DNA from: Ramlibacter sp.
Lineage (GTDB): Bacteria; Pseudomonadota; Gammaproteobacteria; Burkholderiales; Burkholderiaceae_C
Direction: 5' to 3'
Assembly (NCBI GenBank): GCA_019635435.1
Contig: JAHBZM010000001.1
Span: forward strand, 3,348,001-3,412,000
DNA: 64,000 nt
The translations under genes and the position numbers were made by a program. The notes beneath the pieces are model-generated. The model was not told the DNA's origin and did no database searches. It saw only the letters and a list, made by a program, of their open reading frames with translations. Below, piece after piece: positions 7,026-14,468 of the stretch (position 1 is the first letter of the stretch; every line of letters starts with the position of its first letter).

Positions 7026-8318
7026 ATGTCTTTTGCCGCCTCGACCATCACCCCCGCGCTGTCCCCCGACCGCGCGCAGGCCCTTGCCGCCAGCCTTGAC
7101 CTGCGCGACCTGCCGGCCGACTTCTACGCCAACCCCTACCCCGTGTACGCGCTGCTGCGCCAGACCGAGCCGGTCAAGCGCATGCCCGACGGCTCGTATT
7201 TCCTCACGCGCCATGCCGACCTGGTGGCGGTGTACCGCGACGCGCAGACCTTCAGCTCCGACAAGAAGGTGGAGTTCGCGCCCAAGTACGGCGCCGGTTC
7301 CTCGCTGTTCGAGCACCACACCACCAGCCTGGTGTTCAACGACCCGCCGCTGCACACGCGCGTGCGCAAGCTCATCATGGGCGCGCTCACGCGCCGCGCC
7401 ATTGCCGACATGGAGCCCGGCCTGGTCGAGCTGGTGGACCGGCTGCTGGACGCCATCGAGGCGCGCGGTGGCGGCGACCTGATCGAGGACTTTGCATCGG
7501 CCATCCCGGTGGAAATCATCGGCAACCTGCTGGGCGTTCCGCATGCCGACCGCGGCCCGCTGCGCGACTGGTCGCTGGCCATCCTCGGTGCGCTGGAGCC
7601 CCGGCTGACGCCGGAGCAGGACGCGCTGGGCAACCGCAGCGTGAGCGAGTTTGTGGCCTACCTGCGCGAGCTGGTCAAGCACCGGCGCGCCCACCCCGGC
7701 GACCCCGAGCACGACGTGCTCACGCGGCTGATCCAGGGCGAGTCGGCGGGTGACCGGCTCAGCGAGGTGGAGCTGCTGCAGAACTGCGTGTTCATCCTCA
7801 ACGCGGGCCACGAGACCACCACCAACCTGATCGGCAACGCCCTTGTCACACTGCAGGAATGGCCGCAGGCCAAGGCCGATTTGCTATCAAAAATGCAGCA
7901 CGCAGTGGCCGCCCCTTCTGGACTTGAAGCACTTTTGACCCTTGCCGTGGACGAATTCCTGCGGTTTGAGTCGTCCAACCAGCTGGGCAACCGCCGCGCC
8001 CTGCGGGCCTGCGAAATTGGCGGTGTGCTGCTGGAAGAAGGCGCGCTGGTCACCCTGTGCATAGGCGCCGCCAACCGCGACCCGGCCCAGTTTGCCCACC
8101 CCGACCAGCTGGACCTGGCGCGCGAGAACAACCGCCACCTGGCGTTCGGCTTTGGCATCCACCAGTGCGCGGGCCTGAGCCTGGCGCGGCTCGAAGGCCG
8201 CGTGGCCATCGGCCGCTTTTTGCAGCGCTTTCCGGGCTACCGCCTCACGGCGGCGCCGCAGCGCGGCGGCCGCGCGCGCTTCAGGGGCTTCTTGCATGCC
8301 CCGTTCAGCGTGGCCTAA
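7026..8318 (+). CDS. Cytochrome P450
   Basis: A 430-residue soluble bacterial P450. The I-helix oxygen-activation motif is AGHETT (residues 260-265), the K-helix ExxR is Glu310-Arg313 (EFLR), and the heme loop FGFGIHQCAG carries the ligand Cys381. It needs ferredoxin/reductase partners that are not encoded here; the substrate is unknown. Between the J-region helix (LQEWPQAKADL) and the K helix there is an extra stretch of about 15-20 residues (SKMQHAVAAPSGLEALL). Its DNA is a copy of the dispersed repeat, inserted in frame. Start chosen at the first ATG after the candidate promoter. Confidence 0.92.
   Translation: MSFAASTITPALSPDRAQALAASLDLRDLPADFYANPYPVYALLRQTEPVKRMPDGSYFLTRHADLVAVYRDAQTFSSDKKVEFAPKYGAGSSLFEHHTTSLVFNDPPLHTRVRKLIMGALTRRAIADMEPGLVELVDRLLDAIEARGGGDLIEDFASAIPVEIIGNLLGVPHADRGPLRDWSLAILGALEPRLTPEQDALGNRSVSEFVAYLRELVKHRRAHPGDPEHDVLTRLIQGESAGDRLSEVELLQNCVFILNAGHETTTNLIGNALVTLQEWPQAKADLLSKMQHAVAAPSGLEALLTLAVDEFLRFESSNQLGNRRALRACEIGGVLLEEGALVTLCIGAANRDPAQFAHPDQLDLARENNRHLAFGFGIHQCAGLSLARLEGRVAIGRFLQRFPGYRLTAAPQRGGRARFRGFLHAPFSVA
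7881..7930 (+). repeat. Dispersed element, copy F, in frame inside the P450 gene
   Basis: The copy runs TTGCTAT, GCAGCA, CAGTGGCCGCC, CTGGACT. This matches the order and spacing of intergenic copies D and E (TTGCTA..., AGCA, AGTGGCCG, CTGGACT). It is in sense orientation, begins exactly on a codon boundary (residue 286) and keeps the frame open. Confidence 0.65.
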
Positions 8319-8343
8319 ACTGGCTCCCACAAGGAGACAAGCC

Positions 8344-8679
8344 ATGGACAGCACCGCCAGCACCGCCGCCGTTGACCCGCGCAGCTTCAGGACCTTTGCC
8401 GAGTTCTACCCGTTCTACCTCACCGAGCACAGCAACCGCACCTGCCGCCGACTGCACTTTGTGGGCAGCAGCCTGGCGCTGTCATGCCTGCTGCTGTTCG
8501 CCACCACGGGCCAGCCGCTGTTCATCCTGGCCGGCCTGCTGTGCGGCTATGGATTTGCCTGGGTGGGCCACTTCGGCTTCGAGAAGAACAAGCCCGCGAG
8601 CTTCAAGCGCCCGCTGTTCAGCTTCATGGGCGACTGGGTGATGTACAAGGACATCCTCACGGGCAAGATCCCGTTTTGA
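8344..8679 (+). CDS. Mpo1-like (DUF962) membrane protein
   Basis: A 111-residue member of the Mpo1/YGL010w (DUF962) family. It carries the conserved FYLTEHSNRTCRRLHFVG near residue 22 and the second His-containing segment WVGHFGFEKNKPASFKRP after two short hydrophobic helices. The yeast relative is a dioxygenase acting on 2-hydroxy fatty acids; the bacterial role is not established. The ATG at 8344 follows AAGGAG. It follows the P450 by 25 bp and may share its transcript. Confidence 0.8.
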   Translation: MDSTASTAAVDPRSFRTFAEFYPFYLTEHSNRTCRRLHFVGSSLALSCLLLFATTGQPLFILAGLLCGYGFAWVGHFGFEKNKPASFKRPLFSFMGDWVMYKDILTGKIPF

Positions 8680-8704
8680 GGTCACGCCCGGCCTGCTGCG
8701 CTTT

Positions 8705-9907
8705 TCATAGCGCGTCGCGCAGCAGCAGCGCGGGCAGGCGGATGTTTTTCCACAAATTCTCGGTGCCCGGCGTGTGCGCCAGCAGCAGGTGGCGCACCAG
8801 CGGCTCCATCACCGTCGAGTCGGGGTCGGCCAGCAGGATGTAGCGGGTCTCGGCCTCGTCATCGACCTCGTTGAGCCGGCCCACCCAGTCCAGCGCCGTC
8901 AGCGTCTCGAACACCGGCTCCAGCTGCAGGGTGTCGACCTGCAGCGCGCGCTCCAGTTCCGCCGCGCTCAGCCCGCGCCGTGCCGTGGGGCGCGAGCGGT
9001 TGAGCTGCTGAAGCACCTCCAGCGCGAGCTGGAACTGCCAGCCGTGCCCGCCACCGCGCCGTGCCACGCCCTGCAGCAGGCTGGGCAGGTAGGCCGCCAC
9101 CACGGCACCCAGCAGCACGATCACCCAGGCCACATAGATCCACACGAGCAAGATGGGCAGCGTGGCAAAGGCGCCGTACACCGCCGAGTAAGTGGGCACC
9201 ACGCTGATGTACAACGCCAGCAGGTTCTTGGCCACCTCGATGCCCAGCGCCGCGAACAGGCCACCGGCCCAGGCGTGGCCGCGCTTGACATGGGTGTGCG
9301 GCACGTAGCGGTACAGCGCGGCCAGCCCGCCCGAGAGCAGCACAAACTCCAGCGCGTCCAGCAGGTAGCGCACGCCGCCCGGCATGCCGCCCACCAGCCC
9401 GCGCGAGGCCGAGATCACATACGAGGTGGTGGCCAGGCTGGCCGCCAGCACCAGCGGCCCGAGCGTCATGGTGGCCCAGTACACCAGCACGCGCTGCGTG
9501 AACGGCCGCGGCCGGCGCACCCGCCAGATGTTGTTGAGGGTGCGGTCAATGGTCAGGATCAGCGCCAGCGCCGTCACAAACAGCGCCGCCACGCCCACCG
9601 TGCCCAGCCGGCTGGCCTTGCCCGCGAACTGGGTCAGGTAGCCCAGCACCTGGCGCGCAATGGTGTCGGGCACCAGGCTTTGCACCAGCCAGGTCTGCAG
9701 CGTGCCCTGCAACTTGCTGAACATCGGGAAGGCGGTGAACACGGCCAGCACCACGGTGAAGAACGGCACCAGCGCAATGGTGGTGGTGAAGGTCAGGCTG
9801 CTGGCCGTCAGGCCCAGGCGGTCCTCGCGGAAGCGCTCGCGCAGGGTCAGCGCCGTGGATTTCCAGGGGAAGTTGGAAAGGTCCTGCAGGAGTTGCTGGA
9901 AGTTCAT
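8705..9907 (-). CDS. YihY/BrkB-family inner-membrane protein with C-terminal winged-helix-like extension
   Basis: A 400-residue protein. The first 290 residues are the YihY/BrkB membrane domain: an N-terminal amphipathic part RFREDRLGLTASSLTFTTTIALVPF, then about six hydrophobic segments. A roughly 110-residue cytoplasmic tail (GLSAAELERALQVDTLQLEPVFETLTALDWVGRL) reads like a winged helix. Family members are misannotated as RNase BN in older databases; the true function is unknown. The start at 9907 matches the family N-terminus MNFQQLLQDLSNFPW. It is divergent from the DUF2069 gene with 21 bp between starts. Confidence 0.85.
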   Translation of the reverse strand: MNFQQLLQDLSNFPWKSTALTLRERFREDRLGLTASSLTFTTTIALVPFFTVVLAVFTAFPMFSKLQGTLQTWLVQSLVPDTIARQVLGYLTQFAGKASRLGTVGVAALFVTALALILTIDRTLNNIWRVRRPRPFTQRVLVYWATMTLGPLVLAASLATTSYVISASRGLVGGMPGGVRYLLDALEFVLLSGGLAALYRYVPHTHVKRGHAWAGGLFAALGIEVAKNLLALYISVVPTYSAVYGAFATLPILLVWIYVAWVIVLLGAVVAAYLPSLLQGVARRGGGHGWQFQLALEVLQQLNRSRPTARRGLSAAELERALQVDTLQLEPVFETLTALDWVGRLNEVDDEAETRYILLADPDSTVMEPLVRHLLLAHTPGTENLWKNIRLPALLLRDAL

Positions 9908-9928
9908 CGCCGCTATGATGCCATCGCC

Positions 9929-10330
9929 ATGTCCCTGCAAGACCCCCACGCCCCGCCCGAGCCCGCCTCCCCGAACGACCGCCATGTGCGGCTCACGCGC
10001 TGGCTGGCCGTGGGCAGCGTGCTGGGGCTGATCGCCCTGGGCCTGGCCTGGGAGCTTTTTCTGGCGCCGGTGCGTCCGGGCGGCTCCTGGCTGGCGCTGA
10101 AGGTGCTGCCGCTGTGCTTCCCGCTGGCGGGGCTGCTGCGCAACCGCATGTACACCTACCGGTGGGTCAGCCTGGTGGTGTGGCTGTATTTCATTGAAGG
10201 CGTGGTGCGCGCCAGCGGCGACCGCGCGCCCAGCTCCTACCTGGCGCTGGTGGAAGTGGCGCTGTGCCTGAGCCTGTTTGCCGCCTGTGTGCTGCATGTG
10301 CGGCTGCGGCAAAAGAGGGCCGTCGGATGA
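9929..10330 (+). CDS. DUF2069 membrane protein
   Basis: A 133-residue protein with four hydrophobic segments (LAVGSVLGLIALGLAWELFLAP, LKVLPLCFPLAGLL, WVSLVVWLYFIEGVVRA, LVEVALCLSLFAACVLHVRL). It ends in a basic tail. The FIEG and E-V/ALC positions are typical of DUF2069. Function unknown. Its stop overlaps the ATG of the downstream oxidase (ATGA), so the two are translationally coupled. Confidence 0.8.
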   Translation: MSLQDPHAPPEPASPNDRHVRLTRWLAVGSVLGLIALGLAWELFLAPVRPGGSWLALKVLPLCFPLAGLLRNRMYTYRWVSLVVWLYFIEGVVRASGDRAPSSYLALVEVALCLSLFAACVLHVRLRQKRAVG

Positions 10331-11778
10331 ACTTGCTGAATGACCAGCTGCGCGCCATCGTCGGCGCCGCCCACGTGCTCACCCACGACGACCCCACAGC
10401 CGACCTGAGCGCCTGGGAGCAGGACTGGCGCAAGCGCGTGCGCGGCAAGGCGCTGGCCGTGGTGCGCCCGGGCAACACCGTCGAGGTGGCGGCCGTGGTC
10501 AAGGCCTGCGCCGCCGCGGGCGCCAGCATCGTGCCGCAAGGCGGCAACACCGGCCTGGTGGTGGGCTCCACGCCTGACGGCTCGGGCACGCAGGTCGTGC
10601 TCAGCCTCACGCGCATGAACCGCGTGCGCGCCATCGACGGCGCCAACCTGACCATGACCGTGGAGGCCGGCTGCATCCTGCAGACGCTGCAGGAGACGGC
10701 CAGGAAGGCCGGCTTCCTGTTCCCGCTGAGCCTGGCGGCCGAAGGCAGCTGCACCATCGGCGGCAACCTGGGCACCAATGCCGGCGGCACGCAGGTGGTG
10801 CGCTACGGCAATGCGCGCGAGCTGTGCCTGGGACTGGAGGTGGTCACGGCGCAGGGCGAGGTCTGGGACGGCCTGAGCGGCCTGCGCAAGGACAACACCG
10901 GCTACGACCTGCGCGACCTGTTCATTGGCAGCGAGGGCACGCTGGGCGTCATTACCGCCGCCACGCTCAAGCTGCATCCGCTGCCGGCCGCCACCCTCAC
11001 AGCCTGGGCCGCTGTGCCTTCGCTGGAGCAGGCCGTGGCGCTGCTGGGCCTGGCCCACCAGCAGCTGGGCGCAGGCCTCACGGGTTTTGAAGTGATGGGC
11101 CAGTTTGCGCTGGGCCTGGTGGCGCGGCACTACCCGCAGGTGCGCGTGCCCTTCCATGACAGCACGCCGTACTGCGTGCTGCTGGAAAATTCCGACAGCG
11201 AGAGCGAAGCCCATGCGCGCGAGCGCTTCGAGGCCCTGCTGGAGACCGCGCTGGAACAAGGCTGCGTCACCGATGCCGTGGTGGCCGAAAACCTCACGCA
11301 GGCCCACCAGCTATGGCATGTGCGCGAGAGCATTCCGCTGGCGCAGGCCGAAGAAGGCCTGAACATCAAGCACGACATCTCGATTGCCGTGTCGCGCATT
11401 CCCGCGTTCTGCGCCGAGACCGATGCCCTGCTGCAGCGTGACATCCCGGGCGTGCGCCTGGTCAACTTCGGCCACCTGGGCGACGGCAACCTGCACTACA
11501 ACGTGCAGGCGCCGGCCGGTGGTGATGCCGCGGCCTTCCTGCGCGACCACGAGGAACGGGTCAACACGCTGGTCTATGACCAGGTGCGCGCCTTTGGCGG
11601 CTCGATCTCGGCCGAGCATGGCGTGGGCGAACTCAAGGCCGGCAAGCTGCCCCACTACAAGTCGCCCGTGGCGCTGCAGATGATGGCGGCGATCAAGCAG
11701 GCGCTGGACCCGCAGGGCATCATGAACCCGGGGCGGGTGCTCACGGCCACCCCCGGCGCCGTGTCCCGGGCCGGGTGA
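10327..11778 (+). CDS. FAD-linked oxidase (D-2-hydroxyglutarate/D-lactate dehydrogenase type)
   Basis: A 483-residue flavoprotein of the VAO/PCMH fold. The FAD pyrophosphate-binding part is VPQGGNTGLVVGSTPD (about residues 72-87). Further FAD contacts are GNLGTNAGGTQVVRYGNARE and DLRDLFIGSEGTLGVITAATL. The C-terminal FAD-oxidase domain ends with LVNFGHLGDGNLHYNV, which contains the metal-binding His, and ISAEHGVGELK. It oxidises a D-2-hydroxy acid in the cytoplasm, probably passing electrons to an acceptor flavoprotein. The sequence is close to the YdiJ/D2HGDH branch; the substrate is uncertain. The start overlaps the DUF2069 stop. Confidence 0.88.
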   Translation: MNLLNDQLRAIVGAAHVLTHDDPTADLSAWEQDWRKRVRGKALAVVRPGNTVEVAAVVKACAAAGASIVPQGGNTGLVVGSTPDGSGTQVVLSLTRMNRVRAIDGANLTMTVEAGCILQTLQETARKAGFLFPLSLAAEGSCTIGGNLGTNAGGTQVVRYGNARELCLGLEVVTAQGEVWDGLSGLRKDNTGYDLRDLFIGSEGTLGVITAATLKLHPLPAATLTAWAAVPSLEQAVALLGLAHQQLGAGLTGFEVMGQFALGLVARHYPQVRVPFHDSTPYCVLLENSDSESEAHARERFEALLETALEQGCVTDAVVAENLTQAHQLWHVRESIPLAQAEEGLNIKHDISIAVSRIPAFCAETDALLQRDIPGVRLVNFGHLGDGNLHYNVQAPAGGDAAAFLRDHEERVNTLVYDQVRAFGGSISAEHGVGELKAGKLPHYKSPVALQMMAAIKQALDPQGIMNPGRVLTATPGAVSRAG

Positions 11779-11816
11779 TGGGATGTGGAGGTCGGGGCCA
11801 CTCGTGCGCCTCCTTG

Positions 11817-11837
11817 ATGCGTATAATTTATGCGCAT
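11817..11837 (+). promoter_or_regulatory. ccdAB promoter -10 inside a 21-bp operator palindrome
   Basis: A perfect -10 box TATAAT (11822-11827) sits at the middle of an imperfect 21-bp palindrome with outer arms ATGCG and CGCAT and only two mismatched pairs around the centre. It lies 24 bp upstream of ccdA, with GGGAG between. This fits the autoregulation known for CcdAB, where the antitoxin binds its own promoter. The -35 is weak. Confidence 0.6.
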
Positions 11838-11861
11838 TCACACCCGACTTTGGGAGCCCCC

Positions 11862-12143
11862 ATGACAGCCAACGCTGCCCCCGTGCCAGCCGGCGCCAAA
11901 AAGCCCGTCAATCTGAGCCTGGACGCCCAGACGGTTGAGAAAGCGCGCTCGCTGGGCATGAATTTGTCGCAAACAGTGGATGCGCTGCTGGCCAAAGAAG
12001 TCAACCAGCGTTACTGGCAACAATGGCGCGAGGACAACCGGGAAGCGTTTGACGCGTACAACGCTCAGATCCGCCAGCGCGGCCTGACCCTTGCCCCCTA
12101 CAGGACCTGGGCCAAAGGCGCAGAGGCCGACCAGCCGAAATAA
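11862..12143 (+). CDS. ccdA: CcdA-family antitoxin
   Basis: A 93-residue antitoxin. The ribbon-helix-helix DNA-binding part is KKPVNLSLDAQTVEKARSLGMNLSQTVDALL (about residues 14-44). The C-terminal part WQQWREDNREAFDAYNAQIRQRGL is the disordered toxin-binding tail. It neutralises CcdB and represses the operon. A GGGAG site lies 6 bases upstream of the ATG. It sits upstream of thyA, outside any mobile element, so it is a chromosomal copy. Confidence 0.9.
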   Translation: MTANAAPVPAGAKKPVNLSLDAQTVEKARSLGMNLSQTVDALLAKEVNQRYWQQWREDNREAFDAYNAQIRQRGLTLAPYRTWAKGAEADQPK

Positions 12144-12145
12144 GC

Positions 12146-12460
12146 ATGGCGCGTTTTGACGTCTATCCCAACCCCGCCGCGTCCGAGCGCAGGCATACGC
12201 CGTACTTGCTCGACGTGCAGAACAACTATTTGGACCTGATCGAGACCACCGTGGTGGTGCCGCTTTGCAGCGCCGACGCCATGCCCTTGCGCGCCCGGGA
12301 CCTGAACCCGGCCCTGTCGGTCAAGGGCAGGCAGGTCATACTGAACACCGCTGAAATTGGCGCCATCCCGACGCGGCTGCTGCGCGCGCCCGTGGCTCAT
12401 CTGGGCCCGTCCCAGGCGGACATCCAGACAGCCCTCGACACCCTTTTCGGCGGGCACTGA
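12146..12460 (+). CDS. ccdB: CcdB-family toxin with altered C-terminus
   Basis: A 104-residue CcdB-family protein: MARFDVYPNPAASERRHTPY, then LLDVQNNYLDLIETTVVVPL and the LSVKGRQVILNTAEIGAIP core. It starts two bases after the ccdA stop. F-plasmid CcdB poisons GyrA through its last residues Trp99-Gly100-Ile101 (FWGI). Here the protein ends LFGGH, so the Trp and Ile are missing. It may be weakly toxic, non-toxic or aimed elsewhere. Fold and antitoxin pairing look intact. Confidence 0.88.
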   Translation: MARFDVYPNPAASERRHTPYLLDVQNNYLDLIETTVVVPLCSADAMPLRARDLNPALSVKGRQVILNTAEIGAIPTRLLRAPVAHLGPSQADIQTALDTLFGGH

Positions 12461-12473
12461 AGCCCTGCTTTTG

Positions 12474-13310
12474 ATGATGAAAAACCGCCCCGTCCGCTCC
12501 CAGTACGAAGACTTCATGCGCCACGTGTACACCACGGGCGCGCCCAAGACCGACCGCACCGGCACGGGCACGCGCAGCGTGTTTGGCTACCAGATGCGGT
12601 TTGATCTCAATGAAGGCTTTCCGCTGGTCACCACCAAGAAGGTGCACCTCAAGTCCATCATCCAGGAACTGCTGTGGTTCCTGACCGGCTCGTCCAACAA
12701 CAACTGGCTCAAGGAGCGCGGCGTGACGATCTGGGACGAATGGGCGCGCGAGGACGGCGACCTGGGCCCGGTCTATGGCGTGCAATGGCGCAGCTGGCCC
12801 ACGCCCGATGGCGGCCACATCGACCAGATTGCCGATGTCATCAAGACCCTCAAAACCAACCCCGATTCGCGCCGCATCATCGTGAGCGCGTGGAACGTGG
12901 CCGAGCTCAGCAAGATGGCGCTGATGCCCTGCCACGCGTTCTTCCAGTTCTACGTGGCGCCATCGCAGGTGGCTGGCGAGCCCGCCAGACTGAGCTGCCA
13001 ACTCTACCAGCGCAGCGCCGACATTTTCCTCGGCGTGCCGTTCAACATCGCGAGCTACGCGCTGCTGACCCACATGGTGGCCCAGCAATGCGACCTGGCG
13101 GTGGGCGACTTCATCTGGACCGGCGGCGACTGCCACATCTACAGCAACCACCACGAGCAGGTGGAACTGCAATTGAGCCGCACGCCCTACCCTTACCCGC
13201 TGCTGAACATCAAGCGCAGGCCCGACTCGATGTTTGGCTACGAGTACGAGGACTTTGAAGTGCTGGACTACCAATGCCACGGGGCCATCAAGGCGCCCGT
13301 GGCGGTTTGA
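12474..13310 (+). CDS. thyA: Thymidylate synthase
   Basis: A 278-residue ThyA, which makes dTMP from dUMP with methylene-tetrahydrofolate. Visible are the phosphate-binding TDRTGTGTRSVFG, the catalytic Cys near residue 153 in LMPCHAFFQFYV, the dUMP-binding RSADIFLGVPFNIASYALL, and the IYSNHHEQVE segment. The enzyme carries the usual C-terminal hydrophobic end (KAPVAV). The start is ambiguous between adjacent ATGs at 12474 and 12477. It is followed after 8 bp by folA, the normal partner that recycles dihydrofolate. Confidence 0.97.
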   Translation: MMKNRPVRSQYEDFMRHVYTTGAPKTDRTGTGTRSVFGYQMRFDLNEGFPLVTTKKVHLKSIIQELLWFLTGSSNNNWLKERGVTIWDEWAREDGDLGPVYGVQWRSWPTPDGGHIDQIADVIKTLKTNPDSRRIIVSAWNVAELSKMALMPCHAFFQFYVAPSQVAGEPARLSCQLYQRSADIFLGVPFNIASYALLTHMVAQQCDLAVGDFIWTGGDCHIYSNHHEQVELQLSRTPYPYPLLNIKRRPDSMFGYEYEDFEVLDYQCHGAIKAPVAV

Positions 13311-13318
13311 GGGCGGCC

Positions 13319-13819
13319 GTGAAGATCAACGTGATCTGGGCCCAGGCCCACCAGCGCGTGATTGGGCTGAACAACGCCATCCCCTGGCGCCTGCCCGAGG
13401 ACATGGCGCGCTTCAAGGCGCTCACCATGGGCTGCCCCGTGATCATGGGCCGCAAGACCTGGGACTCGCTGCCACCCCGGTTCAGGCCCTTGCCCGGGCG
13501 CCGCAATGTGGTGGTCACGCGGTCCCCTGACTGGAAAGAAAATGGCGCCGAGTCCGCTCCCAGCCTGGACATGGCGCTACAACTTTGCGAGCAGGCGCCG
13601 GAAGTCTGGGTGATTGGCGGTGCCCAGATTTACGCGCAGGCCCTGCCGCTGGCGCGGCGCGCGGCCATCACGGAAATCGATGCCGATTTTGCCGGCGATG
13701 CCCATGCGCCCGAGCTGGGCGCCCATTGGCGGGAGGTGGCCCGCGAGCGCCACACCTCGTCCAACGGGCTGGTCTTCAGCTTCGTCGACCACATCAACAC
13801 ACAGCAACAAGGAAGCTGA
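13319..13819 (+). CDS. folA: Dihydrofolate reductase
   Basis: A 166-residue DHFR that regenerates tetrahydrofolate with NADPH. It has the N-terminal strand KINVIWAQA, the substrate loop NAIPWRLPEDMARFKALTMG with the catalytic acidic residue, the NADPH-binding VIMGRKTWDSLP and the C-terminal EVWVIGGAQIYAQ. The reading starts at a GTG (13319), the only start that fits the family N-terminus. It is coupled to thyA in one transcript. Confidence 0.96.
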   Translation: MKINVIWAQAHQRVIGLNNAIPWRLPEDMARFKALTMGCPVIMGRKTWDSLPPRFRPLPGRRNVVVTRSPDWKENGAESAPSLDMALQLCEQAPEVWVIGGAQIYAQALPLARRAAITEIDADFAGDAHAPELGAHWREVARERHTSSNGLVFSFVDHINTQQQGS

Positions 13820-13820
13820 C

Positions 13821-14429
13821 ATGTCCGCAGGCGGATTTCATGTGCACGGCCCGCACGACCATGAGCTGGAACACGCGGCCCAGGGCGAACACGGCACAAC
13901 GGCGCACCACGGCATTGGCGGCGGCAGCCTGACCAACCAGATTGCCGTGTTCACGGCCATCGTGGCCACGGTGGGCGCCATCTTTGCCTACATGGGCGGC
14001 GCCACCCAGGCCAACGCCGGCCTGTACAAGAACAACGCGGCCATCAAGAAGACCGAAGCCTCCAACCAGTGGAATTACTTCCAGTCCAAGAGCACCAAGC
14101 AATCGCTGGCCGAGCTGTCACGCGACCTGACGGCGGCTGAGAGCGAAAAGGCCAAGTACCAGGTCAAGATCGAGCGCTACGAAAAAGAGAAGAACGAGAT
14201 CAAGGCCGCCGCCGACCGGCTGGAAGCCGAGGCGACCGTCTGGGACAAAAAGTCAGACGCGCAGATGCACCAGCACCACCGCTGGGCCCAGGCCACCACG
14301 GCCTTGCAGGTGTCCATCGCGCTGGCGGCCATTGCGCTGCTCACCAAAAAGAAATGGCTGGAGTACGGCATGTTTGGCGTGGCGGGCGTGGGCGCCGTCA
14401 TCGGCACCCTCGCCTTGCTGCACATTTGA
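13821..14429 (+). CDS. DUF4337-type membrane protein
   Basis: A 202-residue protein with a His-rich N-terminus (HVHGPHDHELEHAAQGEH), a hydrophobic helix at about residues 38-60 (IAVFTAIVATVGAIFAYMGG), a long coiled coil (QWNYFQSKSTKQ...ADRLEAEATVW) and two C-terminal TM helices. This matches DUF4337. Function unknown. AAGGAAG precedes the ATG, two bases from the folA stop, so it is probably co-transcribed. Copy B of the dispersed repeat overlaps its stop codon. Confidence 0.78.
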   Translation: MSAGGFHVHGPHDHELEHAAQGEHGTTAHHGIGGGSLTNQIAVFTAIVATVGAIFAYMGGATQANAGLYKNNAAIKKTEASNQWNYFQSKSTKQSLAELSRDLTAAESEKAKYQVKIERYEKEKNEIKAAADRLEAEATVWDKKSDAQMHQHHRWAQATTALQVSIALAAIALLTKKKWLEYGMFGVAGVGAVIGTLALLHI

Positions 14430-14466
14430 TAGCACCATGTGCCCGCCAGCCATGGACTGGAGCCCT
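14427..14466 (+). repeat. Dispersed element, copy B (5'-shortened)
   Basis: It starts with the TGA stop of the upstream gene (TGATAGCA) and continues TGTGCCCGCCAGCC, then TGGACTGGAGCC. The left TTGCTAT arm is missing. It is in sense orientation and ends two bases before the xth start codon. Confidence 0.65.
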
Positions 14467-14468
14467 GA

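Noticed and set aside
8774..9928. Upstream in-frame extension of the DUF2069 gene, antisense to yihY
   Set aside because: The family domain starts at 9929 and the extension is the shadow of yihY.
13541..13580. Segment of folA resembling the right half of the dispersed repeat (GAGTCCGCTCCCAGCCTGGAC)
   Set aside because: The left arm is missing, the order differs, and the protein has no extra loop compared with other DHFRs.
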